Part shown: positions 27,262-36,592 of the stretch, one piece after another
Position numbering within the stretch: position 1 is the first letter of the stretch
Layout of the letters: each line of letters starts with the position of its first letter
DNA from: Ruegeria conchae
GTDB lineage: Bacteria; Pseudomonadota; Alphaproteobacteria; Rhodobacterales; Rhodobacteraceae
NCBI RefSeq assembly: GCF_000192475.1
Contig: NZ_AEYW01000014.1
Coordinates: forward strand, 186,001-250,000
Length of the DNA stretch: 64,000 nt
Direction of reading: 5' to 3'
Translations under genes and position numbers: made by a program
The notes under the pieces: model-generated
The model's input: the letters and a program-made list of their open reading frames with translations, nothing else
Told to the model about the DNA's origin: nothing
Databases searched by the model: none

Positions 27262-28311
27262 ATGGCCGAAATTCAACTTCGCAATGTCGGTAAGCGTTGG
27301 GGTTCATTTGTCGGCGTAGACAATTTTGACCTCACAATCGCCGACAAGGAATTTCTGGTGCTCCTTGGCCCATCAGGATGTGGCAAAACCACGACCATGC
27401 GCATGATCGCGGGCCTGGAAGACGCCAGTGAAGGCGATATTCTGATCGATGGCGCACGTGTTAACGACATGGAGCCCAAGGACCGGGACGTCGCGATGGT
27501 GTTCCAGTCCTACGCCCTGTATCCGAACATGAATGTTTACGAGAATATACGGTTCCCACTGAAGGTTCGCGGCATTGATCCCGCAACACATGACGAAAAA
27601 GTGCGTCGTGCGTCGGCGATGGTCGAACTGGATGACTTCTTGCATCGCAAACCGGCAGAGCTGTCGGGTGGGCAGCGTCAGCGGGTCGCGCTGGCGCGTG
27701 CCATTGTTCGGGAACCCAACGTGTTCTTGATGGACGAGCCACTGTCCAATCTTGATGCAAAACTGCGCGTTTCTACCCGCGCCCAGATCAAGAACCTTAG
27801 CCACGAACTGGCGGTGACAACCATTTACGTGACCCATGACCAAATCGAGGCGATGACGTTGGCCGATCGCGTGGTGATCATGAAACAGGGTGTGGTGCAG
27901 CAGGTCGGCTCTCCGACCGACATTTACGATGAGCCCGCTAACACATTTGTGGCGAGTTTTATTGGCAACCCGGCGATGAACCTTGTTGATGGCGATGTCA
28001 AAGGTGGTGTGTTCCGCGCTCGAAACACCGAAGTGCAGGGGCTGAACGCACCAGACGGTCCCATCACGCTGGGATTTCGCGCCGAGGACGCCAATGTTGT
28101 GGAAAGCGGTGGCGAGATCAACGCGCCGATATACACGCAAGAGCTTTTGGGCGACAGCACGATGGTCTCGGTTCGGATTGGCGGAGCGCTTGTCTCAGTT
28201 AAGGCCGACAAAACCTATCGGGCCGAGATCGATGATCAGGTTTCGATCCATATCCACACCGATCACTGCCACTTGTTTGATGCGCAAACAGGTGCACGCT
28301 TGAATGGCTAA
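27262..28311 (+). CDS. ABC transporter ATP-binding protein (UgpC/MalK type) of the SnoaL regulon
   Basis: A 349-residue ATPase from the ATG at 27262 (GGGAGGAAAGA upstream). Walker A GPSGCGKTT, signature LSGGQRQRV, Walker [13 protein letters not shown] and a C-terminal TOBE region (GFRAEDANV) are present. It is the first gene of the rightward operon, before the binding protein and two permeases. This order (ATPase first) differs from the other sugar operons in the window. It powers import of the regulon's unknown substrate. Confidence 0.92.
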   Translation: MAEIQLRNVGKRWGSFVGVDNFDLTIADKEFLVLLGPSGCGKTTTMRMIAGLEDASEGDILIDGARVNDMEPKDRDVAMVFQSYALYPNMNVYENIRFPLKVRGIDPATHDEKVRRASAMVELDDFLHRKPAELSGGQRQRVALARAIVREPNVFLMDEPLSNLDAKLRVSTRAQIKNLSHELAVTTIYVTHDQIEAMTLADRVVIMKQGVVQQVGSPTDIYDEPANTFVASFIGNPAMNLVDGDVKGGVFRARNTEVQGLNAPDGPITLGFRAEDANVVESGGEINAPIYTQELLGDSTMVSVRIGGALVSVKADKTYRAEIDDQVSIHIHTDHCHLFDAQTGARLNG

Positions 28312-28396
28312 ACGTTAAAATCCGTACCCGTCACAACGGATTCATACAAGGGTGCAGACTTCGAAGATGCACCCAAACATCCAGGGAGGAATACTT

Positions 28397-29623
28397 ATGT
28401 TTCTAAAGAGAATCGCATTGGCTGGCTCGTTGGCCGCCTTTGCCGCGAGCGCAGGATATGCCTGTGAAATCGACGGTCGGGTCAATATTGTTGGCAACGA
28501 ATTTGCGGCCATTCAGGCCGTCGCGGCCGGTGCCAAGGAATGCACCGGGGCGTCAGTAGAATCTAACCTGACATCGGAGCACCAAACCATCAACGTGGCT
28601 GGTTTGTCCGGAAACCCGTCTGAGTATACCAGTGCCATCATCGCCAACAGCTCGATAGTGGCGCTGATGAACGAAGACGTCATTCGCCCGCTAAACGATC
28701 TTGTGGAACAACATGGTCAGGACCTGCAGCCAGGACAGCTGATCAAAATTGGCGACAATATCATGGCCATCGCGTTCATGGCCAATGCGCAGCACCTGAT
28801 GTACCGCAAGGATGTTCTGGAGCAGGCTGGTGTTGAAGTGCCAACCACGTATGAGGAACTGCTCGAAGTGGCCAGCGCCATTCGCGAGCAGGGGATCATG
28901 CAAAATCCGGTGGGCGGCGCCTACGCATCGGGTTGGAATCTGGCACAAGAATTCAACAATATGTTCCTTGGCTATGGTGGCCAGCACTTCAAGCCCGGCA
29001 CGGCCGAACCCAACGTTAATTCTGAAGCCGGCGTAAACGCGCTGAACATGATGAAAGCGTTGTCGGAATACATGAATCCCGACTTCCTGACCCATGACTC
29101 GAACGCCACCAACGCTGAATACCGCGCGGGCAACGTTGCAATTATGAATATGTGGGGGTCGCGTGCGTCACAGCAGACCACCACCGAGGGCGTGTTGCAA
29201 GAGGTGATCGACGGTCACGCGATTGGCGCACCGCTGACAGTTGGTGGCGGGGATACCCCGGCATCGACCCTGTGGTGGGACGGCTGGACTGTCGGAAAAA
29301 ACATCTCGGATGAAGAGGCCGAGGCCACATTCATCGCCATGAAACACGGTATCCGCCCGGACATGTTGAACGATGAGACCACGCCGCTAGCGGTTTGGCT
29401 GATCGAAGGCTACGAGCCCGCTGCAGATGCCGAAGGCGTTTTTGCCGCGGCGAAAATGGGCACGCCCGCTTATCCGATGCTGCCCTACATGGGTCTGATG
29501 CACAGCGCGCTTGGCAACGAACTTGCGGACTTCATGCAAGGCAAGGAAAGCGCTGATCAGGCACTTGCCGATGTCGAGGCCGCCTATCGCGCCGCCGCCA
29601 TCGAGCAAGGCTATTTGCAATAA
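28397..29623 (+). CDS. ABC transporter substrate-binding protein of the SnoaL regulon
   Basis: A 408-residue exported binding protein of the extracellular solute-binding family 1. The ATG at 28397 follows GGGAGGAATAC; the signal peptide ends near SAGYA-CE. The segments QHLMYRKDVLEQAGVEVPTTYEEL and TPASTLWWDGWTVGKNISDE are typical. The Cys directly after the signal region (YACEID) could be a lipidation site, although the lipobox is poor. It likely binds a carbohydrate-like or polyol compound; the exact ligand is unknown. Confidence 0.88.
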   Translation: MFLKRIALAGSLAAFAASAGYACEIDGRVNIVGNEFAAIQAVAAGAKECTGASVESNLTSEHQTINVAGLSGNPSEYTSAIIANSSIVALMNEDVIRPLNDLVEQHGQDLQPGQLIKIGDNIMAIAFMANAQHLMYRKDVLEQAGVEVPTTYEELLEVASAIREQGIMQNPVGGAYASGWNLAQEFNNMFLGYGGQHFKPGTAEPNVNSEAGVNALNMMKALSEYMNPDFLTHDSNATNAEYRAGNVAIMNMWGSRASQQTTTEGVLQEVIDGHAIGAPLTVGGGDTPASTLWWDGWTVGKNISDEEAEATFIAMKHGIRPDMLNDETTPLAVWLIEGYEPAADAEGVFAAAKMGTPAYPMLPYMGLMHSALGNELADFMQGKESADQALADVEAAYRAAAIEQGYLQ

Positions 29624-29631
29624 CAAGCCCA

Positions 29632-29664
29632 TTGCGCGGGCGCCTTCGATATCCGCCCGCGCAA
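29632..29664 (+). other. Intercistronic hairpin after the binding-protein gene
   Basis: TTGCGCGGGCG and CGCCCGCGCAA form a perfect 11-bp GC-rich stem with an 11-nt loop, between the binding protein and the first permease. No T-run follows. It is well placed to stabilise the upstream mRNA. Confidence 0.8.
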
Positions 29665-29688
29665 ACCCACTGACGCGAGGATTGCAAC

Positions 29689-30717
29689 ATGCGCCATAAG
29701 ACATTCCTTTGGTTCTTCCTGCCCACAGGACTTGCGATGTTGCTGTTCATCGCGATGCCAATCGTGTCGATCGTGACGCAATCGATCTTTGCACCTCACC
29801 CAGCTGTTCTGCTAGAGGTCGAAAGCTGTACCCCTCTGATCGGCTGCACCACAGAGACGACCATTGACCAAGAGGCTACCGCAGCTCTGCGAGAAGCACA
29901 GCCTTTGGGGCGGTTTGTTGGGCTGGGTATTTACTTTGACCGCGGTCATTTGGCGATCCAGGAAATCAGCCAGATGTGGGCGTCCAACGAGACGTGGGAC
30001 GGGTTCTTCTCGGAATTGGGAAATCTGCCTTTTTACCGGGCAATGGCGTTCACGCTTACATTCACTTTCATTGTTACGCCTCTCACGATCCTCTTGGGGC
30101 TGGTAATCGCTCTGGCAGTTAACTCACTGCACCGGCACCTCAAAGGTCTGATGATCTTCTTTTCGCTTCTGCCCATGATCGTCACCCCGCTTATCGGGTC
30201 TCTTATCCTGTTCTGGATGATCGACAGCCGCGGTGTCATTGGTAACGCTCTTGTATACATGGCCGGAGATCCGAATTTCAGCCTTAAGGCCTCAACCGGG
30301 CTGATGTGGGTTGCCTTGATGGTTTACGGCGTCTGGAGCTCGGCCCCATTTGCCTTCGTCGTGTTCTATGCTGGGCTACAAACGCTGCCTCAGGACCAGA
30401 TTGAGGCGGCGCAGATCGACGGCGCAACGCGCTGGCAACAAGTCAAGTTTGTTGTCGTCCCGCATCTCATGCCACTTGTGACATTTGTTGCGCTGATCCA
30501 ACTGATGGACAATTTCAAAGTGCTTGAGCCGATCATCGGGTTCAGCGCCGGAGCGCATGCACAATCCCTCAGCACCTTCATTTTGAACGACATGAGTGGT
30601 GAAACCCGGCAACTTTCATCCGCTGCTGCAACTTCTGTGATGACAATTATCGGGGTCGCCATTCTTCTGTCGCCCGTGCTTGTCCGCACATGGCGTGACT
30701 TCAAAGGAGCAAGATAA
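29689..30717 (+). CDS. ABC transporter permease (MalF type) of the SnoaL regulon
   Basis: A 342-residue membrane protein with six main hydrophobic spans and the EAA loop (QIEAAQIDGATRWQQVKFVVVPHL). A periplasmic domain of about 80 residues after the first span (residues 30-110, with a Cys pair in SCTPLIGCTTE) is larger than usual. The start ATG has GAGG upstream. One base separates its stop from the next permease start. Confidence 0.9.
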   Translation: MRHKTFLWFFLPTGLAMLLFIAMPIVSIVTQSIFAPHPAVLLEVESCTPLIGCTTETTIDQEATAALREAQPLGRFVGLGIYFDRGHLAIQEISQMWASNETWDGFFSELGNLPFYRAMAFTLTFTFIVTPLTILLGLVIALAVNSLHRHLKGLMIFFSLLPMIVTPLIGSLILFWMIDSRGVIGNALVYMAGDPNFSLKASTGLMWVALMVYGVWSSAPFAFVVFYAGLQTLPQDQIEAAQIDGATRWQQVKFVVVPHLMPLVTFVALIQLMDNFKVLEPIIGFSAGAHAQSLSTFILNDMSGETRQLSSAAATSVMTIIGVAILLSPVLVRTWRDFKGAR

Positions 30718-30718
30718 G

Positions 30719-31600
30719 ATGGCCAGTCGCGCACAAAGAATGCCCAAAAGCCTTCGGATAGCCTCTTCTTTATTCGTGCTCCTTTGGTTCTTCCTGGCTG
30801 CTTTCCCATTCTTCTGGACGGTATGGGGCTCGTTCAAAGTCGAGTTGGATTTCTTCTCTATCGCGGACTGGACCAATGCGTTGACCGGTGCCCGAACCGA
30901 AGCAGTCTATGGCTCGCCATTCACCACCACCGGCTATGAGGGCGCATGGATACAGGAAGAATTCTGGCGCAATGTTCTCAATACCGGAATCGTGTGTTTC
31001 TTCGTGGTCACTATTTCATTGACTATCGGAACGCTGGGAGGCTACGCGCTTTCACGGTCAACCTATAATTACACGTTCTGGCTGTTGATCACGGCGTTGA
31101 TATTCCGTGCGATGCCACCGATTGCGCTGGTTTCAGGATATCTGCTGCCCTTCTTTGAATGGAATATCTGGGGAATCCTCCCAACCACCATCATCGTGCT
31201 TGTGGCGATCAACCAGCCCTTTACCCTGTGGATGCTGCATTCCTTCTTCAAGAACATCCCAAGCGAATTGGACGAAAGCGCCAAAGTCGATGGCTGCAAC
31301 CAGTTTCAAGCCTTCCGCCGCGTGATCATTCCGGTGATGTGGCCGGGTGTCATCACCACCGGGCTGTTCTCATTCCTGCTGGCCTATAACGACTTTGCCG
31401 TGGGGGCGATGCTGCTGTCAGAAAGCAACCGTACCATGGTGCCCGCCATTGCCGCGTTCCTCGGTACAACGCAAACCGAGGGCAACGTGATGTTCGCCGT
31501 TGCGGCCGTGGTTTCGGCCACAGTTCCACTGTTCATTCTAGTGATGTTCTTCCAGCGTCAGATTGTGGGCGGTCTGACCGCCGGGGCTGTGAAAGGCTGA
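30719..31600 (+). CDS. ABC transporter permease (MalG type) of the SnoaL regulon
   Basis: A 293-residue permease from the ATG at 30719 (MASRAQRMPKSLR). It has about six spans and the EAA loop (ELDESAKVDGCNQFQAFRRVIIPV). The open frame extends 13 codons further upstream into the previous gene but the ATG directly after that gene's stop is the natural start. It completes the importer with the ATPase, binding protein and MalF-type permease. Confidence 0.9.
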   Translation: MASRAQRMPKSLRIASSLFVLLWFFLAAFPFFWTVWGSFKVELDFFSIADWTNALTGARTEAVYGSPFTTTGYEGAWIQEEFWRNVLNTGIVCFFVVTISLTIGTLGGYALSRSTYNYTFWLLITALIFRAMPPIALVSGYLLPFFEWNIWGILPTTIIVLVAINQPFTLWMLHSFFKNIPSELDESAKVDGCNQFQAFRRVIIPVMWPGVITTGLFSFLLAYNDFAVGAMLLSESNRTMVPAIAAFLGTTQTEGNVMFAVAAVVSATVPLFILVMFFQRQIVGGLTAGAVKG

Positions 31601-31646
31601 CTCTGATGGGACGTACGCATCCTCAGTCCGTATCTGCCCATGCGCG

Positions 31647-31671
31647 CGCAGCCAGCCTGAACATGGCTGCG
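31647..31671 (+). other. Hairpin in the gap between transporter and catabolic genes
   Basis: CGCAGCCA and TGGCTGCG pair over 8 bp with a 9-nt loop inside the 178-bp gap 31601-31778. There is no T-run. It separates the transporter genes from the first enzyme gene and may tune their relative levels. I see no gene in the gap. Confidence 0.55.
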
Positions 31672-31778
31672 TGCCGGGCACGACGACCCGGGCGAATTCC
31701 CTTTGCTTTGATGCGCGCAGGACCATGCGAGACGCTTCTCCGCAGACGCCTTGAACAGATCCCATAGAGACAAAGACA

Positions 31779-32768
31779 ATGGAAAGCCTCGACCGCAAAC
31801 CCTTTCTGAAATTCACCGCCGCACAACGTCATCCTGGCAACTTCCGGCCGGCCTTTGACGCCTTCTTCGCCCCCAGTGCGCAAGTCAACGTGGTGCATCC
31901 CTTCAACGAGGTCGCGGGCGGCCTCGGACTGCACGATCACGTCATCGCCCCGCTTGCCAATTCCTTCGACGGGCTGTTTCGACGCGACGACATTGTCATG
32001 GCCGGCGAATTTAACGGACAAGGCTGGATCAGCGCCACGGGCTATTTCGTTGGTCGGTTCTCACGCGATTGGCTTGGCATTCGCGCCACAGACGAGCTTG
32101 CCTATCTGCGCTTCGGCGAGTTCCACTGTATGCAGGATGGCAAGGCCGTGGAGAGTTTTGTTTTTCTGGACATCCCAGAGCTGATGCTGGCCGCTGGGCA
32201 ATGGCCGATTACCGACAGCCCGGGCAAGACCCGCGGTTTCACTGGCATGATTCAGGGCCCAGCCAGCCATGATGGCATCTTGACCACCCCTCAAGACCCT
32301 GCCGAGGGTGCCAGGAGTTATCGTATGGTCACAGAAATGCTGGCCGGACTTGCCACTGAGAATGAGGCTTGGCGCCCCTACTGGCATAACAACATGGTCT
32401 GGTATGGCCCCGGCGCCTTCGGTTCTTTCGTCGGAATCGAGAGTTTTGCCAGCTTCCAGTTACCTTTCGAAGCCACCTTTGAAGGCTGGTCCGGAGGCAG
32501 TGCGGGCAACGGCATGACTGCGCATTTCACCCGCTACGGCGACGGCAACTACGTATGCTCGGGTGGCTGGCCCTCGTTGACTGGCGTGCAGATGAAATCC
32601 TTTCTCGACCAGCCCGCAAGCGGTAAACGCGTCTTCATGCGGGTCTGTGACTGGTGGCGCCGCGAGGGCGACCTGCTGGTCGAAAACTGGGTTTTTGTCG
32701 ACATCCCGCATGTGCTGTTGCAGCTGGGTTACGACCTTTTTGCCGAAATCGCTGAACCAGCCGCATGA
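31779..32768 (+). CDS. Double SnoaL-like (NTF2-fold) protein 2
   Basis: A 329-residue two-domain SnoaL-like protein. N-terminal half: GYFVGRFSRDWLGIRATDEL and FGEFHCMQDGKAVESFVFLDIPELM. C-terminal half: NNMVWYGPGAFGSFVGIESF, QPASGKRVFMRVCDWWRREGD and ENWVFVDIPHVLLQLGYD. It has the same plan as the proteins at 26113 and 34771. It is the first enzyme gene after the importer. NTF2-fold family members do acid-base catalysis in a deep pocket; the actual reaction cannot be read from the sequence. Confidence 0.82.
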   Translation: MESLDRKPFLKFTAAQRHPGNFRPAFDAFFAPSAQVNVVHPFNEVAGGLGLHDHVIAPLANSFDGLFRRDDIVMAGEFNGQGWISATGYFVGRFSRDWLGIRATDELAYLRFGEFHCMQDGKAVESFVFLDIPELMLAAGQWPITDSPGKTRGFTGMIQGPASHDGILTTPQDPAEGARSYRMVTEMLAGLATENEAWRPYWHNNMVWYGPGAFGSFVGIESFASFQLPFEATFEGWSGGSAGNGMTAHFTRYGDGNYVCSGGWPSLTGVQMKSFLDQPASGKRVFMRVCDWWRREGDLLVENWVFVDIPHVLLQLGYDLFAEIAEPAA

Positions 32769-32819
32769 GCTGTTCCGCCAGACATAACGCCGCTGCGCGC
32801 CACCCGGCGCTCAACCGGA

Positions 32820-32880
32820 TGCCAAGGGATTTTCTGACGGCCGATTAACCCTCCCCGTCTGTACAGAAAATCTCTTGGCA
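32820..32880 (+). other. Long inverted repeat between two SnoaL genes
   Basis: TGCCAAGGGATTTTCTG (32820-32836) pairs with CAGAAAATCTCTTGGCA (32864-32880) over 17 bp, with one G-U pair, enclosing a 27-nt loop. It ends 20 bp before the next start codon, so the stem would sit just upstream of the ribosome site. It may be an mRNA processing or stabilising element, or a protein-binding site. It is not similar to the LacI-type palindromes. Confidence 0.8.
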
Positions 32881-32900
32881 ACCACATAAGGACGAGACAC

Positions 32901-33431
32901 ATGAAGGGCTCCCGCCCCGAACAGGCCGTGCTGACACGTGACACGGACATGAGCAAAACCGACGAGACCCGCGCCGTGATCGAGGGGATGGTCGATGGTT
33001 TGAACGACCACCGCATCGACGATATCGGCGAATTCTTTGCAGAAGGATTCCGCTGGATCGGCAATCAGGGCTGCGGCACCAAGACCGGGTTGCAGGAGTT
33101 TCAGGAAAACTGGCAGCGCCCGTTTCAGGCTGCCTTTTCGGATAAGACCTGCATCGACGAAGCGCGCCTCTACATGGGCGAATGGGCTGCGGCCTTTGGC
33201 CGTCAGGAAGCGACCCATTCGGGCGAGTTTCTGGGCATCGCCCCGACCGGCAAGCGGGTCGAGATCCGCTACATGGATTTCTGGAAAGTCGTCGACGGTA
33301 AGATCGTCGACAACTGGGTAAATGTCGATTTTGCCCATGTCGCCGCGCAGCTTGGCGTTGATCTGTTCAATGGCGAAGGCTGGGAAACATTCGACCGGGG
33401 AGAGAAGGTTCCGCCCCGGCCCGACAATTGA
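32901..33431 (+). CDS. Single SnoaL-like (NTF2-fold) protein
   Basis: A 176-residue protein holding one SnoaL-like domain that corresponds to the second half of the larger paralogues ([42 protein letters not shown]). The ATG at 32901 has AAGGACG upstream; an internal ATG at 32949 (MSKTDETR) is an alternative that would remove 16 poorly conserved residues. It lies in the same transcript as the importer and precedes the HisD-like gene by 11 bp. It probably acts as a dimer, giving the same two-domain arrangement as the longer proteins. Confidence 0.82.
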   Translation: MKGSRPEQAVLTRDTDMSKTDETRAVIEGMVDGLNDHRIDDIGEFFAEGFRWIGNQGCGTKTGLQEFQENWQRPFQAAFSDKTCIDEARLYMGEWAAAFGRQEATHSGEFLGIAPTGKRVEIRYMDFWKVVDGKIVDNWVNVDFAHVAAQLGVDLFNGEGWETFDRGEKVPPRPDN

Positions 33432-33442
33432 GGATTAGGACA

Positions 33443-34774
33443 ATGGCAATTGAATATCTGAAACGCGGCAAACCCGAGGCCGACCGGGCCGAAGATGACG
33501 CCAAAACACGCGCTGTCGTCGAGGCGACGCTGAAAGATATCGAAGCTCGCGGTGACGCGGCAGTGCGCGAGTTATCGGAGAAATTCGACAACTATTCGCC
33601 TGAGAGTTTCCGCCTGAGCCAGCAGCAGATCGACGACCTGATCGCGTCGCTGACCGAACGCGAACTGGCGGATATCAGGTTTGCGCAGGCACAGGTGACG
33701 AACTTTGCGCAGGCGCAGCGCGACTCGATGCTGGATATCGAGGTTGAGACGCAGCCTGGCGTGATACTGGGCCACAAGAACATCCCCGTGCAATCCGTGG
33801 GTTGCTATGTGCCCGGCGGCAAGTTCCCGATGGTGGCTTCGGCGCATATGTCGGTTGCAACAGCGAAGGTCGCCGGTGTGCCTCGCATCATCGCATGTAC
33901 CCCGCCGTTTCAGGGCGAACCAAACGCTGCGGTGATCGCGGCCATGCATCTGGGCGGCGCGCATGAGATCTATGTCATGGGTGGTATCCAAGCCATCGGC
34001 GCCATGGCAATCGGGACCGAGACCATCGATCCGGTTCACATGCTGGTTGGCCCCGGCAACGCCTTTGTAGCCGAAGCCAAGCGCCAGCTCTTTGGTCGCG
34101 TCGGTATCGACCTTTTTGCTGGCCCGACCGAGACCATGGTGATCGCCGATGAAACCGCAGCCGATGCCGAGCTTTGCGCAACCGATCTGCTGGGTCAGGC
34201 AGAACATGGCTATAACAGTCCCTGCGTTCTGCTGACCAACTCGCACAAACTGGCTGCGGAAACTTTGTCGGAAGTCGACCGCCTGCTGGGCATTCTTCCG
34301 ACCGCGGGCACCGCGAAAGTGTCGTGGGACGAGTATGGCGAGGTGATCGTCTGCGACAGTTATGATGAGATGCTGCAGGTCGCTGATGATATCGCATCCG
34401 AGCACGTTCAGGTCATGACCAACCGCGACGATTGGTTCTTGGAAAACATGACCTGCTACGGCGCGTTGTTCCTTGGGCCACGCACCAATGTGGCAAACGG
34501 CGATAAGGTGATCGGGACAAACCACACCCTGCCGACCAAGAAGGCCGGTCGCTATACAGGCGGTCTCTGGGTGGGTAAGTTCATGAAAACCCACAGCTAC
34601 CAGAAGGTCGTCACCGACGAGGCTGCGACGCTGATCGGCGAATACGGCTCGCGCCTGTGCATGCTGGAAGGCTTTGTCGGCCATGCCGAGCAATGCAATA
34701 TCCGCGTCCGCCGCTATGGTGGGATCAACGTTCCTTACGGTGAAGGCGCCCCTTACCGAGAGGCTGCGGAATGA
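33443..34774 (+). CDS. Histidinol-dehydrogenase paralogue (HpsN-like polyol dehydrogenase)
   Basis: A 443-residue NAD-dependent dehydrogenase of the HisD family. The start is the ATG at 33443 ([10 protein letters not shown]). Conserved parts include [34 protein letters not shown], the zinc-ligand pair in [11 protein letters not shown], the catalytic Glu-His in ASEHVQV, and the C-terminal His in [12 protein letters not shown]. No other his gene is near and the neighbours are catabolic, so it most likely oxidises a primary alcohol to a carboxylate, as HpsN does with dihydroxypropanesulfonate. It overlaps the next SnoaL gene by 4 bp. Confidence 0.85.
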   Translation: MAIEYLKRGKPEADRAEDDAKTRAVVEATLKDIEARGDAAVRELSEKFDNYSPESFRLSQQQIDDLIASLTERELADIRFAQAQVTNFAQAQRDSMLDIEVETQPGVILGHKNIPVQSVGCYVPGGKFPMVASAHMSVATAKVAGVPRIIACTPPFQGEPNAAVIAAMHLGGAHEIYVMGGIQAIGAMAIGTETIDPVHMLVGPGNAFVAEAKRQLFGRVGIDLFAGPTETMVIADETAADAELCATDLLGQAEHGYNSPCVLLTNSHKLAAETLSEVDRLLGILPTAGTAKVSWDEYGEVIVCDSYDEMLQVADDIASEHVQVMTNRDDWFLENMTCYGALFLGPRTNVANGDKVIGTNHTLPTKKAGRYTGGLWVGKFMKTHSYQKVVTDEAATLIGEYGSRLCMLEGFVGHAEQCNIRVRRYGGINVPYGEGAPYREAAE

Positions 34775-35823
34775 CCGACGTCCATTCAGCGAACAAGGCG
34801 CTGATCGCCCCGTTGCGGGCGGCAATGTACGGTTTTGACGAAGCAGGGGTGCGCGCCGCGCTGGATGGGCTGATCGCACCGGGCGCGGTCGTGCATATGC
34901 CGCATCCTTTCGGTGATCTGATCGGTCCGCAGGACCTCTACGACACCTGCTATGCGCCGCTGCTGAAAGCCATGCCCGATCTGGAACGCCGGGACTGGAT
35001 CGTGATGGGTGGGCCAACGGAACATGGCGATGATTGGGTCGGTTGTGGCGGGCATTACATTGGCACTTTCGTCGCCCCGTGGTTGGACATCCCGCCAACC
35101 GGGCACCTGACCCATATGCGGTTCCACGAATTCTACCGCATCACCGATGGCAAGGTTGTCGAGATCCAGACTCTGTGGGACATCCCCGAGGTGATGATGC
35201 AGGCCAAGGCCTGGCCCATGGCCCCGTCGCTGGGGCTGGAATTTTACATTCCCGGTCCGGCAACGCTGGACGGCATCGTGCCCGGACCGTGGGATGAGGC
35301 GACATCGCAGGCCTCGTGCACTCACATTGTCTCAATGCTCGAACACCTTAAGAAACACCCCAGCCAGGGCGGTCCCGCAGTGATGGAGATGGAGAAGTTC
35401 TGGCATCCGCGCATGAATTGGTACGGTCCTGCAGGGATCGGCACGGGTCGCGGTATCGCGGGGTTCCGCAACTGGCACCAGATTCCGTTCCTGAACGGTA
35501 TGCCCGATCGTGGCCAGTACGTTGAGGATATCACCTATCACTTCTTCGGTGACGGCGACTATGCCGCCGTTACCGGCTGGCCCGACATGATTCAGACCGT
35601 CACGCATGATGGCTGGATGGGTATCGCGCCGTCCGGCAAGCGGATTACCATGCGCAGCCTCGATTTCTGGCGGCTCGAAGATGGTCTGATCCGCGAGAAC
35701 TGGGTCATGGTCGATCTGCTGGACGCCTACCGCCAACTGGGCGTAGATGTCTTTGCCCGCCTGCGCGAGTTTAATAAGGCACGTGTTCCGGGCAAAATTC
35801 CATTCCCGGTCGGCGAGGTCTGA
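34771..35823 (+). CDS. Double SnoaL-like (NTF2-fold) protein 3
   Basis: A 350-residue two-domain SnoaL-like protein. N-terminal half: [21 protein letters not shown] and [28 protein letters not shown]-terminal half: [47 protein letters not shown] and [22 protein letters not shown]. Its start overlaps the HisD-like gene (ATGA) and its stop is 1 bp before the SDR gene, so dehydrogenase, SnoaL protein and SDR are made together and may act in sequence. Confidence 0.82.
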   Translation: MTDVHSANKALIAPLRAAMYGFDEAGVRAALDGLIAPGAVVHMPHPFGDLIGPQDLYDTCYAPLLKAMPDLERRDWIVMGGPTEHGDDWVGCGGHYIGTFVAPWLDIPPTGHLTHMRFHEFYRITDGKVVEIQTLWDIPEVMMQAKAWPMAPSLGLEFYIPGPATLDGIVPGPWDEATSQASCTHIVSMLEHLKKHPSQGGPAVMEMEKFWHPRMNWYGPAGIGTGRGIAGFRNWHQIPFLNGMPDRGQYVEDITYHFFGDGDYAAVTGWPDMIQTVTHDGWMGIAPSGKRITMRSLDFWRLEDGLIRENWVMVDLLDAYRQLGVDVFARLREFNKARVPGKIPFPVGEV

Positions 35824-35824
35824 T

Positions 35825-36592
35825 ATGCCCCAATTCCCCAGCACCCCCAGTTTCAGCCTCAGCGGCAAGCGCGCACTTGTCGCCGGAGCTTCCTCGGGCA
35901 TCGGCATGGCCTGCGCGGTTGCGCTGGCCGAACATGGTGCCGAGGTCACACTGGCTGCGCGCCGCGCAGATGCGTTGCGCGATATCGCCGAGGAAATGAG
36001 CGCCCGGGGCTGGGCTGCCCATGTGCTTGAACTGGATGTCTCGGACGTGGCGGAAACGGCTGAGTCTGTGGCGCAGAACGGACCGTTTGATGTATTGCTG
36101 AATTCGGCAGGGCTGGCCCGGCACGGTAAGGCTGTGGACACGCGACCGGATGATTTCGATGCCGTGATGGGGGTGAATGTCCGGGGCGCCTATTTCCTGA
36201 CGCAAGCTGTGGCCAGGGGGCTGTTGGAGGCCGGTTGTGCCGGGTCGCTGATTAACATCTCAAGCCAGATGGGTCATGTCGGTGGCAGGGAACGCGCGGT
36301 GTACTGCGCGTCGAAATTCGCGGTCGAAGGGTTCACCAAGGCGATGGCGTTGGAGTTCGGACCCGCAAAGATCCGCGTCAACACGATATGCCCCACATTC
36401 ATCTTGACCGACCTGACTAGATCGACCTTCGATGACCCGGACAAACGCGCCTGGATTCTGGACAAGATCAAGCTGGGCCGACCGGGCGAGATTGAGGATA
36501 TCATGGGGGCTGTGGTCTATCTGGCCTCGGATGCGTCGGCGCTTGTGACCGGCACAGCAATTTTGATCGACGGAGGTTGGACAGCGGACTGA
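35825..36592 (+). CDS. Short-chain dehydrogenase/reductase
   Basis: A 255-residue classical SDR. The start ATG at 35825 (MPQFPSTPSFSLSGKRALV) follows the stop of the SnoaL gene by 1 bp. It has the cofactor motif GASSGIG, the NSAG motif, the active-site Tyr-Lys in YCASK with the upstream Ser (ISSQMG), and a full C-terminus ending ILIDGGW. It oxidises or reduces a hydroxyl group with NAD(P). It overlaps the LacI gene by one base and is part of the catabolic unit. Confidence 0.9.
   Translation: MPQFPSTPSFSLSGKRALVAGASSGIGMACAVALAEHGAEVTLAARRADALRDIAEEMSARGWAAHVLELDVSDVAETAESVAQNGPFDVLLNSAGLARHGKAVDTRPDDFDAVMGVNVRGAYFLTQAVARGLLEAGCAGSLINISSQMGHVGGRERAVYCASKFAVEGFTKAMALEFGPAKIRVNTICPTFILTDLTRSTFDDPDKRAWILDKIKLGRPGEIEDIMGAVVYLASDASALVTGTAILIDGGWTAD

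Noticed and set aside
33443..34774. Histidine biosynthesis gene hisD
   Set aside because: No other his genes are near, and the operon is clearly for uptake and catabolism.
33572..35098. 508-codon open frame on the minus strand
   Set aside because: Antisense shadow of the HisD-like gene and the following SnoaL gene, low in plausible protein features.
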